Below are positions 51,027 through 62,685 of a stretch of DNA of 64,000 nucleotides, piece after piece; the stretch's first letter is position 1, and each line of letters starts with the position of its first letter. The notes under the pieces were generated by a model. It had not been told where the DNA came from. It worked only from the letters and a program-made list of their open reading frames with translations, and ran no database searches. Made by a program: the position numbers and the translations under genes. The stretch comes from Phymorhynchus buccinoides (taxonomy: Eukaryota; Mollusca; Gastropoda; Neogastropoda; Raphitomidae), in NCBI GenBank assembly GCA_017654935.2, contig CM065703.1, positions 46,232,740-46,296,739 of the forward strand, read 5' to 3'.

Positions 51027-51329
51027 ATAATTTAAAACTACTAAAGCACAGTATTAGTATGGTTTATGTTTCGTGCATGCATGTTTGGTTCATGTTTATA
51101 GATGGTTTGATTTTTTTTTTAAAGCATCTATGTTTGCTTACTCAATCAGTCAATGTCATCTTAAATAAAAAATTTGACTTGACTTGACAGAATGACACAG
51201 ACACACACACACACACACACATACATGCACACACACACAGTGACACATACTTACACACACACACATACACACACACATGCACACACACACAGTGACACAT
51301 ATACTTACACACACACACACACATACACA

Positions 51330-51380
<51 letters not shown>

Positions 51381-52730
51381 GACACATATACTTATACACA
51401 CATGCACACACACACACAGTGACACATATACTTACACACACACACACATACCCACACATTCTGTGCTTATCTGTGTGAACATAATGTGCTGTGCCAACCC
51501 CCCCTCCCCCCTCCCCATCTACCCACCATAAAAATGTCCTGATCTGATGATGATGCCAATGTACCATTCACCAAAAGGCAAGCTATAAAAGCATAGTCTC
51601 AGTGAGTCTGATTTTTGCAATGATGAATGTTCATAAAGTACCGTATATTTCGGACTATAAGGCACACACCCCAAATTTCACACAAAATTCAGATTGTGTT
51701 TCTCTATTTTCTTACTGTATTGTGTCACATTATAGGCGCAGGGGTCTCAGTCTGGGGGAAAAGTATCGCCTTATAGTCTGTATAGTACGGTAAAGATGCT
51801 GAACCATTAAGATTAACAATGAGTACTGCGGAAGTGTCCCCCTTGTCCTGATAATGAGGTTTGTGATGGCAGGGCTCCCAATCATCCCGCAAAACAAGGG
51901 GTCCCAGGGACTCCTTCACTAACAGTATAGAGGGTCGTAGAGGCGGGATAGAAGGTCCCAGTGGCATTGCGAATGCTAAAATATTTTTCTAGTGCATCCC
52001 TGGGACCCCCTGCACATTCTTTTAGAGTGTCCTTTACAATTTTAGTACTTCATAGACCCCCAAATGGGGGTTCCTAGGAACCGTGGATAGTACCGGTTCA
52101 CCTAAATCCATGCATTACAAACGTAATGTTGTTTTGTGTGTGAGAGGGAGGGAGAGGGGGGGGGGGGGGGGGGGGAGAGAGGGAGAGAGAAAACTTGAAA
52201 ACTTAAACTTTATTCTCCAAGTGAGAGAGAGAGAGAGAGAGAGACTATGTGCAGAAAAATTAATGGCCAAAGGCAATTCCTTTCAGTTCCTCTGAAGTCG
52301 GAGTGTGGCTGCCCATGTGGTTGGGTAATCAAAAGCGGTCACATACGTAATGTTCTCATCCCCAGCTGATGCATTTGTATCCCTGGAGTCTTTTAGCCAG
52401 GGTATGACAACAAACAACAACAATTCCTTTCAGGCCATAGTCCATTGAGCAGCTTTCTGTCTTTCGGATTCTTGCTTTTGTTTGTTTGATTTTTGTTTGT
52501 TCTTTTTTCTTGTTGACAGGTTCACCTCGGTCCTGCCAAGGGAAAAGCGTAGCCAGCCGTCGGGCGGCCAGTCGCTGTCAGGATTATGGCAGGAGTGCGC
52601 CTCTGAGCTGGGTTGTCGCAACTTCCTGCTCCTGATCCTTGGTGTGCTGGCCTTCTCTCTCTACATCGCCTTCTACCTCACCGGTCTGCATCTGGGTGCT
52701 CACGGCCGAGCGCCCATTGTTATCAGCTAA
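49529..52730 (+). CDS. ANKRD46: ANKRD46-like ankyrin repeat membrane protein, 3 exons, complete
   Basis: Coding exons 49529-49842, 50556-50720 and 52520-52730 join in phase (2/2) to 690 nt, 229 residues; human ANKRD46 is of the same size class. Start: ATG at 49529 in good context (A at -3, G at +4). Ankyrin repeats: residues about 11-41, 46-77 (GRTVLHLAAMRGNPEIVSLL), 79-105 (GNTPLHWCGHTETIELLVEH) and 107-132 (NNRGLTPRDMAERRGV). A Ser/Asp-rich linker (about 140-180) precedes a hydrophobic segment at about 194-216 (NFLLLILGVLAFSLYIAFYL), giving a tail-anchored layout with a short lumenal end. The order ankyrin repeats, acidic linker, SGLWQECASELG, membrane segment matches ANKRD46 closely. Its molecular role is not established. 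Divergent from BZW with a hAT element between. Confidence 0.92.
49990..50330. mobile_element. Fold-back element with telomere-like CCCTAA motifs (copy in ANKRD46 intron 1)
   Basis: GGTAAAGATGTGCCCCCC and TTTCTCGGTTAATTCC at left, GGAATTAACCGAGA at right; centre holds ACCCTAACCCTACC and GTACTGCAGTAC. Relative of 57928-58315, with more divergence in the right arm. Confidence 0.75.
50556..50720 (+). CDS. ANKRD46: ANKRD46-like exon 2
   Basis: Acceptor TTTTCACCAG, donor AATAAGAG/GTGATC. Encodes NNRGLTPRDMAERRGVSGSA, YDLLCQLELEV and the Ser/Asp-rich linker. Confidence 0.93.
50977..51450. repeat. (CA)n microsatellites in ANKRD46 intron 2
   Basis: Two CA tracts (50977-51023 and 51200-51450, the latter with periodic AGTGACACATA interruptions) separated by a TTGACTTGACTTGACA retroelement tail at 51172-51188. 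Confidence 0.96.
51639..51792. mobile_element. TACCGTA-terminus MITE (intact, 154 bp)
   Basis: TACCGTATATTTCGGACTAT at left, TATAGTACGGTA at right. Uninterrupted relative of 23235-23840. Confidence 0.8.
51868..52083. mobile_element. CAGGGCTCCCA element with unexpanded 21-bp unit
   Basis: Inverse-orientation relative of 19550-20125: CAGGGCTCCCAATCATCCCG, GTGGCATTGCGAATGCTA and CCCCAAATGGGGG. Only about two copies of the 21-bp motif (AGAGGGTCGTAGAGGCGGGA) are present. Confidence 0.8.
52289..52412 (+). mobile_element. SINE-like repeat S1 (copy 3)
   Basis: CTGAAGTCGGAGTGTGGCTG at left, GGAGTCTTTTAGCCAGGG at right; lacks the TTCGGCTGTTGGG segment. 107 bp upstream of ANKRD46 exon 3. Confidence 0.75.
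52520..52730 (+). CDS. ANKRD46: ANKRD46-like exon 3 (terminal)
   Basis: Acceptor TTGTTGACAG at 52519; encodes FTSVLPREKRSQPSGGQSLS, GLWQECASELGCR, the membrane segment and GAHGRAPIVIS, with TAA at 52728-52730. Confidence 0.93.
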
Positions 52731-53133
52731 AGGGTTAACACTCAGGATGAATGAGCCGGATCCAGCTCATGAGAGTTTTCAAGAGGTTTTGATTTCTGGC
52801 GCAGTGATGCCCCGAGGCCCCGGTCATAGGCCATTGACCTATTACAATTAAGAATGTCCTATTGTGTTCTCCACTGTCAGGACAAATGTCTGATTGAATT
52901 TTGAACACTGCCACGCTTTGTCGTATTGATTTCTTCTCTTATGTCAGGACAGTTTGTCCTATCACTTTTCGATACTCGGTACGTCACTGCTGGCGTGTAA
53001 CCAACTTTCCAGCGCCATTTTGTAACCTACTTTCAGTTTGCTTTGACCTTGCATCTCTTGAAATCAACCAATCATTGCAGACTTTACGTGGTGACAGCCC
53101 TAAGGAGTCCATAGCAGCTGACCAGACAATAAA
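52731..53133 (+). other. ANKRD46 3'UTR including a dispersed element
   Basis: About 65 nt after the stop, the inverse copy of the 45511 element starts (to about 52995). A canonical AATAAA follows at 53128-53133. Confidence 0.65.
53128..53133 (+). terminator. Candidate poly(A) signal AATAAA of ANKRD46
   Basis: AATAAA about 400 nt after the stop codon; no other canonical signal lies between. Confidence 0.55.
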
Positions 53134-53678
53134 CAACATTAATGCATAATTTGGGAAATAGTGAAATCATTTTGTAAAAAAAAATGTTTAAAATAAATAA
53201 TGAAAACAAACAAAACCTCTTTGCCGTGTTTCTTTCCACAATTGAGGTTATCTCCCCTCTCTTGTGATAAGTTTCTTTGTTAAGTGTGTTTTTTGTATAG
53301 ATTCCAGTTTGGAGAGAAAACATCTCACAAAGATTTATGACAAACATGCATCTTGTCTCACGTTCTTCACGCTTTTATCCCGAGATACAGCTTAAAACCT
53401 CCTGCCTGAAATTATAAAATCAAGTCATTTGTGACTCAGAGGACTTAGTAATTAAAAAGATTTAGCAAAGACAGTTCAGAAAACCGATTTTGTTCAACTA
53501 AAACAGTTAATATAAAGCTGATTAATACAGATGAGCGATTTTAAAAGATTTTTCAGCCCAAACTGTGTTGTTTTACCCTTTAACAGCTAGTCCGTGATTT
53601 TAAACATAGTTGACTTTTAATTCAAAGGACAAACTAGGCAAAAACATACTTCAATAAATGTTGATTTGTTTGTGCACA

Positions 53679-56116
53679 AATTCTCTCCACCACTGTCGTT
53701 GTGCACTGTGTGGGTGATGGTCATTATATAGGCAGGCCTGGGTCATCCTTTCTGTACACCATTCTCTCCACCACTGTCGTTGTGCACTGTGTGGGTGATG
53801 GTCATTATATAGGCAGGCCTGGGTCATCCTTTCTGTACACCATTCTCTCCACCACTGTCGTTGTGTAGTGTGGGTGATGGTCATATACTGATATAGGCAG
53901 GCCTGGGTCGTCCTTTCTGTACACCATTCTCTCCACCACTGTCGTTGTGTACTGTGTGGGTGATGGTCATATACTGATATAGGCAGGCCTGGGTCATCCT
54001 TTCTGTACACCATTCTCTCCACCACTGTTGTTGTGTACTGTGTGGGTGATGGTCATTATATAGGCAGGCCTGGGTCATCCTTTCTGTACACCATTCTCTC
54101 CACCACTGTCGTTGTGTACTGTGTGGGTGATGGTCATTTATATAGGCAGTCCTGGGTCATCCTTTCTGTACACCATTCTCTCCACCACTGTTGTTGTGTA
54201 CTGTGTGGGTGATGGTCATATAGGCAGTCCTGGGTCGTCCTTTCTGTACACCATTCTCTCCACCACTGTTGTTGTGTACTGTGTGGGTGATGGTCATTAT
54301 ATAGGCAGGCCTGGGTCATCCTTTATGTACACCATTCTCTCCACCACTGTCGTTGTGTGCTGTGTGGGTGATGGTCATTATATAGGCAGTCCTGGGTCAT
54401 CCTTTCTGTACACCATTCTCTCCACCACTGTCGTTGTGTACTGTGTGGGTGATGGTCATATATAGGCAGTCCTGGGTCATCCTTTCTGTACACCATTCTC
54501 TCCACCACTGTTGTTGTGTTACTGTGTGGGTGATGGTCATTATATAGGCAGAGCTGGGTCATCCTTTCTGTACACCATTCTCTCCACCACTGTTGTTGTG
54601 TACTGTGTGGGTGATGGTCATTATATAGGCAGGCCTGGGTCGTCCTTTCTGTACACCATTCTCTCCACCACTGTCATTGTGTACTGTGTGGGTGATGGTC
54701 ATTATATAGGCAGTCCTGGGTCATCCTTTCTGTACACCATTCTCTCCACCACTGTCGTTGTGTACTGTGTGGGTGATGGTCATTATATAGGCAGAGCTGG
54801 GTCATCCTTTCTGTACACCATTCTCTCCACCACTGTTGTTGTGTACTGTGTGGGTGATGGTCATTATATAGGCAGGCCTGGGTCATCCTTTCTGTACACC
54901 ATTCTCTCCACCACTGTCGTTGTGTACTGTGTGGGTGATGGTCATTATATAGGCAGAGCTGGGTCATCCTTTCTGTACACCATTCTCTCCACCACTGTCG
55001 TTGTGTACTGTGTGGGTGATGGTCATTATATAGGCAGAGCTGGGTCATCCTTTCTGTACACCATTCTCTCCACCACTGTCGTTGTGTACTGTGTGGGTGA
55101 TGGTCATTATATAGGCAGAGCTGGGTCATCCTTTCTGTACACCATTCTCTCCACCACTGTCGTTGTGTACTGTGTGGGTGATGGTCATATATAGGCAGTC
55201 CTGGGTCATCCTTTCTGTACACCATTCTCTCCACCACTGTCGTTGTGTACTGTGTGGGTGATGGTCATTATATAGGCAGAGCTGGGTCATCCTTTCTGTA
55301 CACCATTCTCTCCACCACTGTCGTTGTGTACTGTGTGGGTGATGGTCATTATATAGGCAGACCTGGGTCATCCTTTCTGTACACCATTCTCTCCACCACT
55401 GTCGTTGTGTACTGTGTGGGTGATGGTCATATATAGGCAGTCCTGGGTCATCCTTTCTGTACACCATTCTCTCCACCACTGTCGTTGTGTACTGTGTGGG
55501 TGATGGTCATTATATAGGCAGAGCTGGGTCATCCTTTCTGTACACCATTCTCTCCACCACTGTTGTTGTGTACTGTGTGGGTGATGGTCATTATATAGGC
55601 AGAGCTGGGTCATCCTTTCTGTACACCATTCTCTCCACCACTGTTGTTGTGTACTGTGTGGGTGATGGTCATTATATAGGCAGTCCTGGGTCATCCTTTC
55701 TGTACACCATTCTCTCCACCACTGTTGTTGTGTACTGTGTGGGTGATGGTCATATAGGCAGTCCTGGGTCATCCTTTCTGTACACCATTCTCTCCACCAC
55801 TGTCGTTGTGTACTGTGTGGGTGATGGTCATTATATAGGCAGGCCTGGGTCATCCTTTCTGTACACCATTCTCTCCACCACTGTCGTTGTGTACTGTATA
55901 GGTGATGGTCATATACTGATATAGGCAGGCCTGGGTCATCCTTTCTGTACACCATTCTCTCCACCACTGTCGTTGTGTACTGTGTGAGTGATGGTCATAT
56001 ACTGATATAGGCAGGCCTGGGTCATCCTTTCTGTACACCATTCTCTCCACCACTGTCGTTGTGTACTGTATAGGTGATGGTCATATACTGATATAGGCAG
56101 GCCTGGGTCGTCCTTT
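53679..56116. repeat. 81-bp minisatellite, about 30 copies
   Basis: Unit from ATTCTCTCCACCACTGTCGT through GTGTACTGTGTGGGTGATGG and TCATTATATAGGCAGGCCTG to GGTCATCCTTTCTGTACACC. Variation is concentrated at one CG/TG site, GGCC/GTCC/GAGC and the length of the TATA stretch. 81 bp equals 27 codons, which keeps frames open on both strands; not coding. Confidence 0.97.
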
Positions 56117-56602
56117 TTTGAGGATGAACCTGGGTCTGTCTCAACGTGGCTGTTGCTTATTCTTTGCTAGGCGAATTGGTGCCGGAATTAACTTTGGAGA
56201 AGGGAGTTAATTACAGAGTTACTTTTCCTTACTTCACAAAAAACATACAATCATGAAATGCAGGATAAGAGCAAGTTGGTGTGTTGGTGTGCAAATGAAG
56301 TCCAACAAGTAGAAATCAAGTAAGAAAGAGAGAGACAAGAAAACTAACACACAGAGACAGAGAGAGATAGGGAGATGAAGAACAAATAGAAATCAAGTTA
56401 GAAAGAGAGAGACAAGAAAACTAACACAGAGAGACAGAGACAGATAGAAAGAGAGAGAGACAGCCATGTATAAACAATGAACATGAAACAACCATCAAGA
56501 AATGTTCCATCTTTATTTTCTCTTCCAGTGGAATGCTGGCACAATCAGGGGACTGTTACAGTGTAGCAGGTCACATCCTATCAGTGCTGACTATCAAAAG
56601 CG
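56117..56602. other. Non-coding flank with AGAGAGACA-rich direct repeats
   Basis: Contains two related about 60-bp purine-rich pieces (AAGAGAGAGACAAGAAAACT). No gene supported. Confidence 0.5.
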
Positions 56603-56792
56603 TACCGTATTTTACGGACTATAAGGCGATATTTATTTCCCCAGACTGAGACCCCTGCGCCTTATAATGTGACTGATAACATGGTAAGAAAATAGAGTAA
56701 CAAAATCTGAATTTTGAGTCAAACAAATTTTTTTTTTTTTTTGGGGGGGTGCCTTATAATCAGGTGCGCCTTATAGTTCGTAAAACACGGTA
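56603..56792. mobile_element. TACCGTA-terminus MITE (copy 3)
   Basis: TACCGTATTTTACGGACTAT at left and CTTATAGTTCGTAAAACACG ending GTA at right. Confidence 0.8.
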
Positions 56793-57236
56793 CTCCCCCC
56801 GGGGCGTCTTTCGTACAAATAGTTCCCCCACCTTCTGAAAATTCTGTGCTTGTAACTTCCTCTGATATGTCAATCTCTTCGACTGCCTTTTCCCTTTGTT
56901 TACTGTCATCTACTGTCTTTCTGCCTTTCTGCTACATCCTCATGTCTTTGTTCTAGAAACGCTTACAAAGATGGGCCTACTTCTTAGTTAAAGCGCATGA
57001 CAGCAGCATGATGCATCTGTGCTCATATGACGGGAAAGTCTGAGCGATCAAAAACAAAAAATTAAAAAAAGCATACTGGCTTAAGCTTACAACTGTTAAA
57101 CACATTCATATTTTCAAATATTTACACAAATCTGTGTAAAATCAGGGCCTTTTGACAGTTTTACCAGAGAAAAAAATAATAGATTTACTGTTCAATACAG
57201 CTGTCTGTAAAACAAAATGGATTTTTAGTTTCAATA

Positions 57237-57429
57237 CAGTGGAACCTCCCTTATAAAAATCCCTCCCACATAAGACCTACTTCTCTGAGACATTGCCCTT
57301 CTTTGTAGGTATTAACATTAACCCCCTTATAAGACCCCTCCCTATTAAGACCCCTCCCTTATAAGACCCCTCCCTTATAAGACCTCATTTTGGACGGTTT
57401 TTGAAGGTCTTATAAGGGAGGTTCCACTG
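57237..57429. mobile_element. CAGTGGAACCTCCC MITE (copy 3), TA flanked
   Basis: CAGTGGAACCTCCCTTATAA and TATAAGGGAGGTTCCACTG, with TA on both sides: Tc1/mariner-like. Confidence 0.82.
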
Positions 57430-57927
57430 TAGTACACTTGTGCAAAGACTGAAATATTATTTCCACATGTCAAGTTAAGGATTGTAAAGTACTTATTACA
57501 TTGTCTTTGACTAAAAGTAAACATTATGCAAGCATCCACACAATACAAAGTACAATAACATGCTTTTAAATCATTGTACAATCAGGATCGAGTTACAAAC
57601 TCTTCATACACAGAGACAATCAATCACGTTTCAGCTGAAGCACCTTTGCTATGGAAGAGCTACACATTGCAATTTACCAAAGTTATTGTGTTCTCTAAAT
57701 TAAAAGAAAACCTAGAAATTCATCAACATTATCAATATTTTATTTTACAAACCATTATATATCCGAGAGCACACGCTGCCTGCCTAGCATGATTTAAAGT
57801 TCTGGACATCAAACGTCATATATTTGTCCTGTGCAAATCCAGGAAGAAGAAGATTATTAATAAAAGTGGAATAAAATGTTATTACACGTATAATTTATTA
57901 TATCAAAATAAGACTGATTTTGGGGAA

Positions 57928-58315
57928 GGTAAAGATGTGCCACCCCCCCTTCATTTCTCGGTTAATTCTATTTTTCCGTTTTTGCCTTTCTTACCATACA
58001 TAAAGCTGTATTTTAGGAACATTTTCAGCTAATAACCTTTCTGGAATACTAACCCTAGCCCTAAACCTAACCATAAACCTAACCCTACCCCCCACTATGT
58101 ACTGCAGTACACCGCAATTTGTCACAGTTGTCGTTCGTTGCGTTTTTCCGTCTTATAGGGTGGGGGTTAGGTTTAGGGCTAGGGTTAGTATTCCAAAAAG
58201 GTTATTAGCTAAAAATGTTCCTAAAATACAGCTTTATGTATGGTAAGAAAGGCAATAACGGAAAAATAGAATTAACCGAGATAGGTAGGGGGGTTGGCAC
58301 ATCTTGACCTTTACC
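57928..58315. mobile_element. Long fold-back element with telomere-like centre
   Basis: Arms of about 180 bp, GGTAAAGATGTGCCACCCCC at left and its complement at right. The centre has CTAACCCTAGCCCTAAACCT and its complement around GTACTGCAGTAC. Confidence 0.85.
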
Positions 58316-58324
58316 CTGATTTTT

Positions 58325-58559
58325 TTAACCCTTTCACCGCCAGCCATTTGTCAGCAAAAATGTTCCATTAATCTTACCTGGGTATAGAACAAAAAAATCT
58401 GCAATAATGGAAAATCCTCTGTGGCATGCATAAAGTAAGACCTCCACAAATTAAGAAGATAGGGGTTTGGGATAACAGGCCCTGGTTTGATGCCTTTTAG
58501 TGACATGGGTGTTAAACCATTGTGGTGCAAAAATGCGACATTGGCGGTGAAAAGGTTAA
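58325..58559. mobile_element. piggyBac-like MITE, TTAACCCTTTCACCGCC subfamily (copy 2)
   Basis: TTAACCCTTTCACCGCCAGC at left, TTGGCGGTGAAAAGGTTAA at right; inverted relative to 18959-19203. Confidence 0.82.
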
Positions 58560-58829
58560 ACATTTCAAATCCGAGGAGATTGTGAAAAGAAGACATCTTT
58601 TAGCGTTTTATTAACATGGCAGCATAACATGACAATGGAAAGCGTGTTCTGTACATGCATCAAAATGTGTACAATCATGGCCTCATTAGTCAGTGTTAGA
58701 AATGTCAGGACACAGAAGGATGTCAACAACATTAAAAGACGTGAAATAAGCAAAACTCAGTGAGCAGGGGGAAAAAACAAAACAGTAGGCACAGAGCCAA
58801 ATGATATATAATGCTGTGCAATGTTGACC

Positions 58830-59165
58830 ACTTGTAAACTTCTTCTTCTTCTGCATTCTCAGGCCACTTCTGCCATAATGTGTAAGATACGTATGTGTCC
58901 GGTTTTCAGTCTTCACTGGTCTCACCACTGCGTACAACCGACGCATTCCGATTTCGGAGGAGCTCAAAGGAGAAAAAGTATTTGGAAGATTTGTTTTGAA
59001 AAATTAGGCAGGAGAATGGGCCGATAAGTCAGGAAGATGATAGAAAGCAAAGGAAAAAAGCAGAGTCAAAGAGAGTGGCAGATTTGAGGAAGTTACAAGC
59101 ACAGAACTTCCAGAAGGTGGGAGAACTATTTTTATGAAAGTCTCCCCCACACCCCACCCCAGTAT
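58830..59165. mobile_element. SINE-like and D1 repeat pair
   Basis: 58855-58975 is the inverse of the 7788-7915 SINE-like piece (CCGATTTCGGAGGAGCTCAA); 59015-59165 is D1 (GGCAGAGTCAAAGAGAGTGG, CTTCCAGAAGGTGG). Confidence 0.65.
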
Positions 59166-59551
59166 TTTTACGGGGAGACTTGTAAACAAAACTCAGCATT
59201 TGTGGAAAACCCCCACAAACAAATAAGCAAAATAACTGGCTCAGAAACATTGAAATTAAATTTTTTTATAACCATCAAAACAAAATAGACTTGAAAATAA
59301 AAATATAAAAAAATCCCACCCCTCACTATTTCCCTTCCCTTTACCCCCCCCCCCCCCCCCCCCAACATCCAGCCCCCCAACCCTAAAAAGAAAAGTTTCT
59401 CTTTACATCCTGTCAGAAATGAATCAAACTGAATCCAAGCATGTTGCCTGCACCCTGGCTGACTCCCAAGAGCCCACACCACATACAGTAATCATGCTAA
59501 ACCCACTAAGCTTTCAAACACTCAATCATACATCATTTTTATAACAGCACT

Positions 59552-59746
59552 AGAAATCAAGAGGGAAAATTACATATACAGCGTTGTAATACTAACAGGC
59601 GTAAACATTGTTTTAGTAATCGAGTTGCTAACCTCTGGAATTTACTAACACCTAACCTAAAAAGAGCACCAACACTAAATACCTTCAAAAATCTTCTTGA
59701 CAAAGATGAAAATTTTAGTCAACTATTTTTTGAACATGATGATTGA
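59552..59746 (+). mobile_element. Non-LTR retrotransposon reverse transcriptase C-terminus with 3' repeat tail
   Basis: 64 codons: RNQEGKLHIQRCNTNRRKHC, FSNRVANLWNLLTPNLKRAP and TLNTFKNLLD, then a stop at 59744. About 100 bp later a TATACTATACTATA tail (59846-59877) is probably the element's simple-repeat 3' end. Upstream part absent. Confidence 0.75.
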
Positions 59747-59879
59747 ATTACAATCATAATTTTAAAAGGCATGCTTTAAGCAAACAAAACAGTGTCAATG
59801 AAGGGACGTTTATAAGCCGCGAGGCTTAGGCTTGAGCCAGTCCCACACTATACTATACTATATACTATACTATACAAAC

Positions 59880-61999
59880 CATTAGTTCAAGTTCAAGTAT
59901 ACTTTAATATATCCCAAAGAGAAATTCAGGTTAGGTGCAACAACATGACAGAGATATAACATAACTGAAAGAACATTACTCAAACGAAATTATACCAACC
60001 AAATAATTATTATTAAAATTCATTACATCAACTTAGAAATGTGCATGTTTAAAACACAGAGAGAGAGAGACTGACTGACAGACAGACAATGAGGGAGAGA
60101 AAACTTGAAAACTTAAACTTTATTTTCCAAGGATATAGATTTTAGGCAACGCCTATTCTTCCAATCTTCTGGAAGAGAGAGAGAGAGAGAGGATCACTAA
60201 CCATTATTAACTTGTAGCAATCAATCAAATAAAAATTGGAATACATCTCACCATCAACAATCAATACACATGATAATAGTATTTCCACACATTACAATGA
60301 CTTATAAACACTATTAAGACCATGCACAAATGTTTACTATGCATCACATTTATGCATAAAATAGTTTCTCATAAAATGATTCTACAAATCACAATTGGCT
60401 TCTTTTAATTTTAAGCTTGTTGTACATATCATTTGTACGGTTATTTACATGATTGAAAGCAGCAAATCCATTTTGCCAAATGAATTTGCATGATGGATGC
60501 TGATAAATTCCAGACGACTGAAGATAATAGCATGTCTCACACACACAATTTCAAAAAGCAACAAGTGAAAACAAATTTTAGCATTACAACATTCAAATCA
60601 GAATAAGCATCTTTTTTTTGCAGTCTGTGTTTATCAGGTTTTAACTACAAGCACAGGGTAAGTTGAGTCACTAGCGATGTCTGAACAAAAATATTAAAAA
60701 ACAAATCTAGTCTCCATACTTTCACTGCACACAATGGCATGCAACGCGACTAAACATTTACACATTCACTCATGAAAAAAAAAAAAATTCTTGGAAAAAA
60801 CAAACCACATTAAATATAATTAAACTAAACAAAAATAACCATCAATACACAATAATGACACCAAAATCAAATCCTTTCAATCTAATCTTTAATAAAAAAA
60901 ATTATTTTTAAAAAATAGGGCTATTGACACTTAAACTTTCCAAGCCACATATAACAAGATTCATTGCTTTAGGAGCAGAAAAACAAATTATGCTATTCAA
61001 AGCTTCAAATCCCCTGAAGTCGAAGTATGGCCGCCCATGAGGCAGGGCCGTTTAAAAGCAGCCATACACGTAATCTTCCCACCCAAGGCCATGCGAAATG
61101 TTCACGTGGCACTGGGTGTGCCCCCAAAGCGTTTAAGCTGGGGAACGAAAACAACAACAACAAAGCTTCATCATTTTGCATACTGCTATAAAAATAATGA
61201 TAAATATAAAATGACTGATTAATAGCTGTGCGCAATATACATGCATAACATTTCTAAAACAGTAATCATGTATTAATTAGTATCTGTACAAATACTTGGT
61301 TTATGGTTAACCGCATGGTCTGCTTTCAGGCAGGGGGGTACAAAAAACATTAAAAACACACAACCTAAACAGTGTTGTTTCAAATTTCCGTCTAGTATTG
61401 ACAATGTCAAGGACAGAAGGCATGTAATGCACATTCAAACGTCACAAATACAATGCTGTCATCACATATTCCTCACTGCAAATTTGTTACACACACACAC
61501 ACATCTTTGTCTAATATCATTTTTAGTGAAAAGACATAACACATGCACACACACAGTAACAACAACAACACAACACGCATACACACACATTCCATAATTC
61601 ATGTATGATTGCGTACGGTACCTACATGATCTGCTAAGTAGTCATTTTAAAACCAATAACAAAAAGCTTGAAGAAAACCATATAATCACTCCGGGGGCTA
61701 CGACATCAAGTTATGACATCATCAATGACATCACACATCCCGTTATAGACACAGGACCTGACAGGGAAGGGGTTAAATATTATCAATCCATGCTGATGAC
61801 AACGACAGTGAAAATGACAACAACAACAATCTCCATGATGAATTTTTAAAAATTACGTTGAAAGACAATGATAGAAATAAACGTTGTAGCGCATCATAAC
61901 CATCAGTAGCATGACGTAGGATGCTAAGAGAAAGAAGAGCGCAGCTGAAGGCAGTCCCTAATTATCACCCCTAATTATCTTCCCATTTTGTCGCTGTCT
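59880..61999. other. AT-rich non-coding stretch; may include the 3'UTR of the minus-strand CaaX exon
   Basis: Contains a LINE-like tail (about 59885-59940), a (GA) tract (60175-60192) and a diverged S1 SINE (61012-61160). A TTAA MITE 3' half (61695-61776) is also present. A minus-strand AATAAA occurs at 60124-60119. No ORF supported. Confidence 0.5.
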
Positions 62000-62034
62000 T
62001 CACATCACAATGCAAGTCTTGACTTTCTTGCCAT
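62000..62034 (-). CDS. Probable terminal exon encoding a CaaX-box C-terminus
   Basis: The minus strand shows a very good acceptor (a T-rich run then TTTTTTTGCAG) followed by two bases closing a split codon and GGC AAG AAA GTC AAG ACT TGC ATT GTG ATG TGA: xGKKVKTCIVM-stop. A lysine-rich stretch directly before C-I-V-M at the very end is the arrangement of prenylated small GTPases and other CaaX proteins; Met in the last position favours farnesylation. The upstream exons would lie right of 64000, so the family cannot be named. The exon is too short to exclude chance. Confidence 0.45.
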
Positions 62035-62067
62035 CTGCAAAAAAAAGAACAAAAAAAGTAAACACCA

Positions 62068-62463
62068 TTAACTCATTCGCATCGCAACGATTTTGAATTA
62101 TTCAAATAACTCACAAATCGCTCCAGCCATGCACACAAACAAAACGTACATAAACAAAAGGAGAAATGAAAGAAGATTACAGGTTTTTACTTCAGGTTTA
62201 GACATAGGGAAGTGGTAGATCAGAATTTTTGTTATAGATAGACTTTATATAGAAAAACTCTCCACACTGATTGGTTTCCCCACAACAAACCGCTACAAAG
62301 GGAAAGTCAGAGGCAAAATTGTGGTCTAAGGGAGCGAATCGAGTTTAGAAGTGACCAAGGTACGGCGTGCACTCAGATTCACTTCCCTTGAAGCAAATGC
62401 ATCAAATTGACAGCTATCTATTAATTCTGCACATATATGGCCGGAACGACTCGAATGAGTTAA
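62068..62463. mobile_element. TTAACTCATTC MITE (copy 3)
   Basis: TTAACTCATTCGCATCGCAA at left, CGACTCGAATGAGTTAA at right. Shares its right TTAA with the next element. Confidence 0.85.
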
Positions 62464-62685
62464 CCCCTTCACTGCCAGAGAAAAATTGAGAAATTATCAA
62501 TTTTTTTATGAAATTCAAAAGAGGCCTGTTAGACTCAAAGTGAAAAAACGGTCTACAGATATGCCTTTCCTGACTTGTCTAAACCAAACACCAGCATTCC
62601 AGGGGCTATGACATCAAAAGTGATGACATCATCAATGACATGACACACCCTGTAGTAGACACTGGGCAGGCAGTGAAGGGATTAA
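62460..62685. mobile_element. piggyBac-like MITE TTAACCCCTTCACTGCC
   Basis: Left TTAACCCCTTCACTGCCAGA, right GGCAGTGAAGGGATTAA; best intact copy of the family with ATGACATCATC centre. Confidence 0.85.
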
